Source: Acidobacteriota bacterium
GTDB lineage: Bacteria > Acidobacteriota > Terriglobia > Acidiferrales > UBA7541
Direction: 5' to 3'
Length of the DNA stretch: 64,000 bases
Assembly (NCBI GenBank): GCA_013289715.1
Contig: JABCZJ010000018.1
Span: 60,220 to 124,219 of the forward strand
Numbering within the stretch: the stretch's first letter is position 1; every line of letters begins with the position of its first letter. This document shows, one piece after another, positions 59,399 through 64,000 of the stretch. Made by a program: the position numbers and the translations under genes. The notes under the pieces are model-generated. The model was not told where the DNA came from and did no database searches. It saw nothing but the letters and a program-made list of their open reading frames with translations.

Positions 59399-61603
59399 TC
59401 AGTAGGATGCGCCATCCGGAACAAACACGATATCCACCCGCCGGTTTTCCTGACCCGCGCCCGCCACTGCTGCCGCGGTGCGAACCTCCACGCGCGAAGC
59501 GTCCACGCCCTGCTTGTCTTGCAAATACTTCTGGCCGCTCGCCGCGCGTTCGTTTGCCAATCTTGCAGCCCGCGCTTCGTGCAGATCCGCGTAGCCCACC
59601 AAAACCACCTTCGATCGCGGATCGCCTTGCAAACGCACCGCCACATCATCCAGATTGCGCTTGCACACGTTGTCTGCGCCAGCGCTACCCGGAGCGAAAT
59701 CACAAGCGCTCACCTTGCTCGCTTGCGGCGGAGACGGTGGCGCCTGCACCGTGACTGCCGCGGTGCAATCGCACGCGCTGTGCAATTCATTTTCCGCGCG
59801 CCCAGTCACAGTATAGATTCCCGGCGCGAGGCCTGATGTATCCAATTGCACAATCGAGCCGCTGCCGATTACCTGGCCGCCGTTGGTCTGCCAGCTGAAT
59901 CGGATGGCCGTCCCCGACGGATCGTTCACATTTGCAGTAATCTCCGCGCGCTCGCCGGCCAGCACCGTCGAACGATCCGCGGTGCAAGTCATGGTGGGCG
60001 GCGGAGGTACTGGTTTCGGCTGCACAGTCACGCTCGCGGTGCAACTCGCCGACTTGCCCGCGCCATTATCCACTCGCGAAGTGAGCGTGTAGCTGCCCGC
60101 TCCCACACCATTGGAATTCCAGCGCACGTACGGTCCCGATCCGTCAATCGAGCCGCCCGTCGCGGTCCACTGATAGGTCAAAGGAAACCCGTTCGCATCC
60201 GTGGCGCTCACATTGGCGGTAATGTAATCCTCCGACCCCTCCTTCACCGAAGCCCTGTCCACCGCGCACGACGCCGTGACAACATCCGGAGGCAGCGGCT
60301 TCGCGGGCCAGTGCGCCACGCCTGCCTTAATAATGAATCCGTTGCGGTCGCGGTGATTCGTCAAGTCCAGCGAATAACGGTAGCCCATGTCCAGCGCCGC
60401 CCATTTCCAGGCGTACAACCGGAAGCCAATAATGTTATCGACGGGATCGCGCGCGCCAAACGTGGTGTTCTGAATTCCCTTGCCGATATAGACGGTGCCG
60501 TCGTACTCCGTCATGATCTGAAAACGCTTCGTCGGAAAAATCAAAAGTCCCGCGCCCACTTGCATCTGATCGGCGAGGTTCAGCACCACGGTTTCGGGGA
60601 CGCCACCGATCGTCTCCGTATAGCTGGAATTGCGCGTGAAACGATACGCCCAGTTCGCCGTCGCGGTAATCCCGCCGTGAAAGAATGTTTTGCTGGCCTC
60701 CAGCCCAACTCCATAGTTGAACTTTCCATATTGCACCTGGTTCACCAGCAGGTCCGCCAGCCCGGTCTTCGTCGGAAGATAGAAATCGTTGCGAATGGAA
60801 AGACTGATCGGCTTGCCCCGTCGCTCCGATAGCAACCCGATCTTGAATCCCAGATCCATTTCTCCCACGCCGCTCCCGTTGTGCGACGCAAACGGAGCAT
60901 CCTCCACATAAGCCGGCGGAAAACCAGTAGAAGGAATGATCGAGTTATAGATTGTGTTCTTGTATTGCGGGTTCGCGGCATTCACCGACGCGAGGCTCAA
61001 AAGGCTGGGCTCGCCCACATGGATGTAGTCCCACGAGTTGATCTGAAAAAATATCGAGAACCAGCGGTTGATCCCGTAGCCCACCGAGGGCACCAGCTGC
61101 AGCGACGTAATATCTCCCGGCATGCGCGAAAACTTGTTCAATCCCACGCCCAGGGACCAGCCGTGCTTGGGCAGCGTCTCGCCGGTTTCCAGCGTGAATA
61201 GTCCAGGATTGCCATCCAGCGCAGGCATCGGGGTAAAACTAGGCTGTTCGGAATCCTCGTCGGCAGCCATCGCCGCACTTGATTTGGGAGCGCCGGAATT
61301 GGGTTTGGCCAGGGCGGAAGACGATGCGGCAGGCGGTTGCGACGTTGCTGGCACAGGCGCGGCTGCGGAAGAGGCGGGAGCTGTGTCTCCATCGGCAGGG
61401 GTGCTGTTCGGCGCCGCGGCATCAGGCGCAGCAGCAGCGGCCTTCGCCTTCGAATCGCTCGCAGACGACGTACTCGCCGTCGCGTTAGCCGCTGCGCTCG
61501 CGGGCCCATCCGCCGCACGAGGCTTGGTATCGTCGGCGAAGCCCGCCGCCGCCATCAAAAATATCGCCACAACCAGGATAGCGGCACGTTCGAGCACTTT
61601 CAA
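59399..61603 (-). CDS. Outer-membrane beta-barrel protein with Ig-like repeats and OmpA domain
   Basis: A 734-residue protein. TTG 61603 is chosen because AGGAGG lies seven bases upstream and a signal peptide follows (ILVVAIFLMAAAGFA). An Ala/Pro/Ser linker (about 30-130) precedes a region with alternating beta segments typical of a barrel (about 140-420). Two PKD/Ig-like repeats follow (TCTADRSTVLAGERAEITAN and CAVDRASVKEGSEDYITAN share the pattern). A C-terminal OmpA-like domain (about 630-730) has VVLVGYADLHEARAARLANE and NRRVDIVFVPD. The usual TDxxG core is replaced by YADLHEAR, so peptidoglycan binding may be altered. Confidence 0.82.
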   Translation of the reverse strand: MKVLERAAILVVAIFLMAAAGFADDTKPRAADGPASAAANATASTSSASDSKAKAAAAAPDAAAPNSTPADGDTAPASSAAAPVPATSQPPAASSSALAKPNSGAPKSSAAMAADEDSEQPSFTPMPALDGNPGLFTLETGETLPKHGWSLGVGLNKFSRMPGDITSLQLVPSVGYGINRWFSIFFQINSWDYIHVGEPSLLSLASVNAANPQYKNTIYNSIIPSTGFPPAYVEDAPFASHNGSGVGEMDLGFKIGLLSERRGKPISLSIRNDFYLPTKTGLADLLVNQVQYGKFNYGVGLEASKTFFHGGITATANWAYRFTRNSSYTETIGGVPETVVLNLADQMQVGAGLLIFPTKRFQIMTEYDGTVYIGKGIQNTTFGARDPVDNIIGFRLYAWKWAALDMGYRYSLDLTNHRDRNGFIIKAGVAHWPAKPLPPDVVTASCAVDRASVKEGSEDYITANVSATDANGFPLTYQWTATGGSIDGSGPYVRWNSNGVGAGSYTLTSRVDNGAGKSASCTASVTVQPKPVPPPPTMTCTADRSTVLAGERAEITANVNDPSGTAIRFSWQTNGGQVIGSGSIVQLDTSGLAPGIYTVTGRAENELHSACDCTAAVTVQAPPSPPQASKVSACDFAPGSAGADNVCKRNLDDVAVRLQGDPRSKVVLVGYADLHEARAARLANERAASGQKYLQDKQGVDASRVEVRTAAAVAGAGQENRRVDIVFVPDGASY

Positions 61604-61988
61604 AGTACGCCTCCTCACCACAGCCCAACCCACATCGTTCCGTGCTGCCGATGGCGCCCAATCTTTCCCCCCCGCAAGCGGTGCATTGAAAAAACCACAG
61701 GACTCGAAGGGGGCCGTATCAGGGAGTATCGAGCGTGTCCTACCGGTACCGGTAAAACTGGCGGGATTATAATTCACGCCCGCCCGTTCCTGTACAGTTT
61801 TTTCTCAATCATCGCCCGGGTCAGCCGTCGTACCAAATGCTCCCATTCGTATCCAGGATTCCACCCGCTTGGGACCCAGGCAACGCAAACCGTTCTCGCC
61901 TTAGCGCCGAAGATTTGCTATATTCAACGCAACGCGGACCCGCTTTTGCCTCCAGCTGAAAGCGCCAAACCAAAATTTGGAGGAGTTC
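61604..61988. other. Divergent intergenic region
   Basis: About 385 bases between divergent genes. No clear -35/-10 pair, RNA or repeat could be assigned. The plus-strand end holds GGAGGAG, the ribosome-binding site of the ATG at 61989. Confidence 0.35.
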
Positions 61989-62654
61989 ATGAAACGCTGG
62001 AGGATTTTCGCATTTACGTTCATTCTCGGTGTGTTTTCGCCCTCAGTAGCCCTCGCGCAATCGCCGGATTCCGCTCCCCAGTCCCGGGACGTCCCACCTG
62101 ACGCCGCCCCGCGCGGCACTCGTTTCCTCGTCTCCCTGCAAACCGCCATCTCGACCAAAGAAGACAAAGTGGGCAAGCAATTCCTGGCGCGCACGCTCGA
62201 GCCCATCGCCACGGCCGAAGGGGCCACGCTCCCCGCCGGCGCCCAAATCCGCGGCCACATCGACAAAATTCAACCCGCCGGAAAAGTAGGCCGCGCGCGC
62301 CTCTGGCTCACCTTCGACGAAATCCACGATTCGACTGGCTGGATGCCTCTGGTAGCCGACTTGATCGACGCTCCTGGAGTCCATTCCATTCGCGTGCTCT
62401 ACGACCGCGAAGGCGAAATCCGCGCCTCCACCTCGAAACAGGAAGACGCCGCCTTCGCCGCCGCCGAAGCCGCATTCGTAGGCGCGGAGGCGGGTATAGC
62501 AGCCAGAAATAAACAAGACGCGGCCATGGGCGCAGCCATCTCCGCCGCCACGGCATTCATGATGACTTCTGGCCTCGGCCAGGAACTCACCCTGCCGCAA
62601 AATATGAAGCTCGAACTGGTCCTCGAGCGCCCGCTGCATCTCGGCAGAGTCTAG
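61989..62654 (+). CDS. Exported hypothetical protein
   Basis: A 221-residue protein with signal peptide (FAFTFILGVFSPSVALAQ). The first mature domain (about 45-130) is beta-rich, with FLVSLQTAISTKEDKVGKQF and LPAGAQIRGHIDKIQPAGKV, resembling TrbI/VirB10-like or surface beta domains by pattern only. The C-terminal part is an Ala-rich helix (AAFAAAEAAFVGAEAGIAAR) and a final beta segment. I do not recognise the family. GGAGG precedes ATG 61989. Confidence 0.75.
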   Translation: MKRWRIFAFTFILGVFSPSVALAQSPDSAPQSRDVPPDAAPRGTRFLVSLQTAISTKEDKVGKQFLARTLEPIATAEGATLPAGAQIRGHIDKIQPAGKVGRARLWLTFDEIHDSTGWMPLVADLIDAPGVHSIRVLYDREGEIRASTSKQEDAAFAAAEAAFVGAEAGIAARNKQDAAMGAAISAATAFMMTSGLGQELTLPQNMKLELVLERPLHLGRV

Positions 62655-62739
62655 GCGCCGGCCATGCCGCGACGAACGCTTTACCGAATATTAACGTTCG
62701 CGTAATCCAGGGCCCGTCCCCGTGCGTGCTCGTTTTGAG

Positions 62740-63010
62740 CGCCTGGGAGGGCCCAATACGCGAAGAAAAAATTTATTCCGACGGCAATTATGGTCGCCGT
62801 CGCAGCGGCGTTGGCAGCTGCCACACTCGTTCGCAAGTAGCCGCCAACGACGATAATTTCGGTCGCTTTCAATTTCAACCCGACACTCTCGTCGTCAGCC
62901 GCAGCGTCTATAGCGGCGACGCATCGATTCTGAATGTGGGTCAAACTCTGCCTCCGGGCGGCGTGCCCGGCACCGTGACACTTCCGCTGCTCGCCGGTGG
63001 ATCCACCACC
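62740..63010 (+). pseudogene. Remnant of a secreted-protein gene
   Basis: Around 62763-62838 one frame encodes a signal-like KKFIPTAIMVAVAAALAAAT, ending in a stop at about 62838. The next frame continues with VAANDDNFGRFQFQPDTLVV and VYSGDASILNVGQTLPPGG up to about 63010. A single-base indel near 62830 would join them. The sequence then ends abruptly 30 bases before the perfect palindrome at 63041. It looks like the 5' part of a secreted protein of a type seen in Acidobacteriota; the rest is gone. Confidence 0.35.
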
Positions 63011-63040
63011 GTGGCGATCCCCCGAAGCAGCAAAGCCCCA

Positions 63041-63075
63041 AGTGGCCGGGCGAACGAAGCGTTCGCCCGGCCACT
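63041..63075. repeat. Perfect 16-bp palindrome, three-base loop
   Basis: AGTGGCCGGGCGAACG (63041-63056) and CGTTCGCCCGGCCACT (63060-63075) are exact reverse complements. There is no T-tract on either side. It follows a gene remnant and precedes a decayed gene, consistent with a REP-like or other dispersed palindromic element. Confidence 0.6.
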
Positions 63076-63177
63076 GTTCCATCCATTGTTTTCCAATCCC
63101 ACAATTCGTGTTGTGCGGAATGGTTTGCGTGGGACAGCTACGTCTTTCTGCCCATCTTCGTTGCAGCGCGTTGCGCG

Positions 63178-63858
63178 CTAGAAGTTCTTGCTGAGATAGG
63201 AATCGAGTTGGTTGAGAGCTTCCGGCATATTTTTCCGGCCGAAGCCGAAGCGAATATGCTGGGGTTGATCGTAGACGGTGCCCGGCAGGAGCATGACACT
63301 GCAATCGCGGACGACTTCCTCGCAAAAATTCAAGACTCCCCGTTCTGGTTTGAAACGCACAAAATCCGTGGGACTCGAGTCGGGCTTCACCCATTCGAAA
63401 AGATCGGAACGCCGCTTGATAAATGAATCGAGAAGCGGCAGATTCTTGCGCACAATTTCCAGATTGCGATCGACGAGTTTCTCGCGGTGCCGTAAGGCAA
63501 GGGCCGACAGGAACTCGCTGGGCGCGCTGCTGCAAATCGTGGTGTAGTACTTGAACTCCAGGCAGCGCCGGATGATTTCCACATCCCGGCTGGCGAGCCA
63601 TCCCAGGCGCAGGCCCGGCAACCCGTAAGTCTTGCTCATCGATCCCAGGCTGACGGCGTGCTCGTAAATATCGCACGCCGCCGGAAGCCGCTGATTCGGA
63701 TCATGCTCAAGTTCCCGGTAGACTTCGTCCGAAAACACGATTATCCCTCGGCTCGCGGCGAGCGCCACGACTTGCTGCAAGACCTTCGGGGGCATCAGCA
63801 GTCCGGTTGGGTTGTGCGGTGTGTTGATATAGATGATTTTAGTGTTGGGCTGGATCAA
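63178..63858 (-). pseudogene. PLP-dependent aminotransferase (class I/II), 5'-disrupted
   Basis: The frame codes for the C-terminal 226 residues of a fold-type I aminotransferase. Seen are TKIIYINTPHNPTG, the PLP-Asp region IIVFSDEVYRELEH, the PLP-Lys SMSKTYGLPGLRLGW, and a small domain to the end. Such enzymes are about 380-400 residues, so about 150 N-terminal residues are missing. Upstream, the same frame still reads like the family (VSFTRRRSHDLAALEKL) but is broken by TGA at 63915 and TAA at about 63936. The only start for the remaining ORF is a TTG without ribosome-binding site. It is therefore probably a pseudogene, unless the sequence contains errors. Substrate cannot be told. Confidence 0.6.
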
Positions 63859-64000
63859 TTTCTCGAGAGCGGCAAGATCGTGACTTCTCCGCCGCGTAAA
63901 CGAGACGGCTTCTCAAACCACGCTTGCGATTACTTACGCTGCGTTACGGTTTGAAGGACTTATCCGAGCCCTTTGAAGAATAATTTGAGCACTAACTACA

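Noticed and set aside
62681..63676. 331-codon minus-strand ORF across the palindrome and the aminotransferase
   Set aside because: It is out of frame with the aminotransferase motifs and has shadow composition.

Overview
The window looks like chromosomal DNA of a soil-type Acidobacteriota (class Terriglobia). This is inferred from high GC, many acidobacterial-style secreted and OmpA-like proteins, hopanoid glycosylation genes, DUF5818- and SYLF-type small proteins, and short intergenic palindromes. No phage, plasmid, transposase or CRISPR array is visible. Everything rests on reading the sequence; no database search was run.

Layout. 1-3.5 kb (minus): ECF sigma factor, zinc-finger anti-sigma factor, an unrecognised protein and a TPR lipoprotein that runs off the left edge and is probably the front of a TPR-CHAT protein. 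3.7-4.8 kb (plus): a strongly structured RNA leader before a small ABM-fold gene. 5-9 kb: a periplasmic L,D-transpeptidase convergent with an M15-type murein endopeptidase, a pseudo-receiver/anti-sigma-kinase protein, and tRNA-Gln(CUG). 9-19 kb: DUF72 protein, MscS channel, secreted proteins, a cysteine-less isochorismatase homologue, an OmpA-family protein, a decayed gene and a secreted phosphoesterase.

19-27.5 kb is an amino-acid biosynthesis block. A minus-strand operon (chorismate mutase, prephenate dehydratase, DAHP synthase and an unrecognised 52-residue protein) is preceded by a sigma70 promoter, a Phe/Tyr-rich leader peptide and an intrinsic terminator, which is classical transcription attenuation. 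Divergent from it lie ilvD-ilvC-ilvB-ilvN and then tyrA with its own leaderless-type promoter.

27.5-39 kb carries envelope functions: hpnJ - EamA-type membrane protein - hpnI (hopanoid side-chain modification); an efflux operon (membrane fusion protein, TPR protein, MacB-type permease without ATPase, TolC); a 55-residue zinc-ribbon protein; and a complete ABC-2 exporter (ATPase plus two permeases). 39-48 kb: alpha/beta hydrolase, two coupled SpoIIE-type phosphatases (FHA-GAF and GAF), a SYLF protein coupled to an LssY_C protein, a WG-repeat protein and an ExeA-like AAA ATPase. 48-57 kb: S9 peptidase, amidohydrolase, and a minus-strand signalling set (NtrC-type regulator, hybrid histidine kinase, and a receiver-DHp protein without kinase domain). 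57-64 kb: a large BNR/beta-propeller secreted protein, an outer-membrane beta-barrel/Ig/OmpA protein, a small secreted protein, a broken secreted gene next to a perfect palindrome, and the 3' part of a decayed aminotransferase.

Most useful new observations: the complete attenuator of the aromatic operon, the tiny gene coupled to its end, the unidentified structured RNA at 3.73-3.85 kb, the sigma/anti-sigma/TPR(-CHAT) cassette, recurrent leaderless promoters, and a tRNA-Gln transcript that seems to begin with a terminator-like hairpin.
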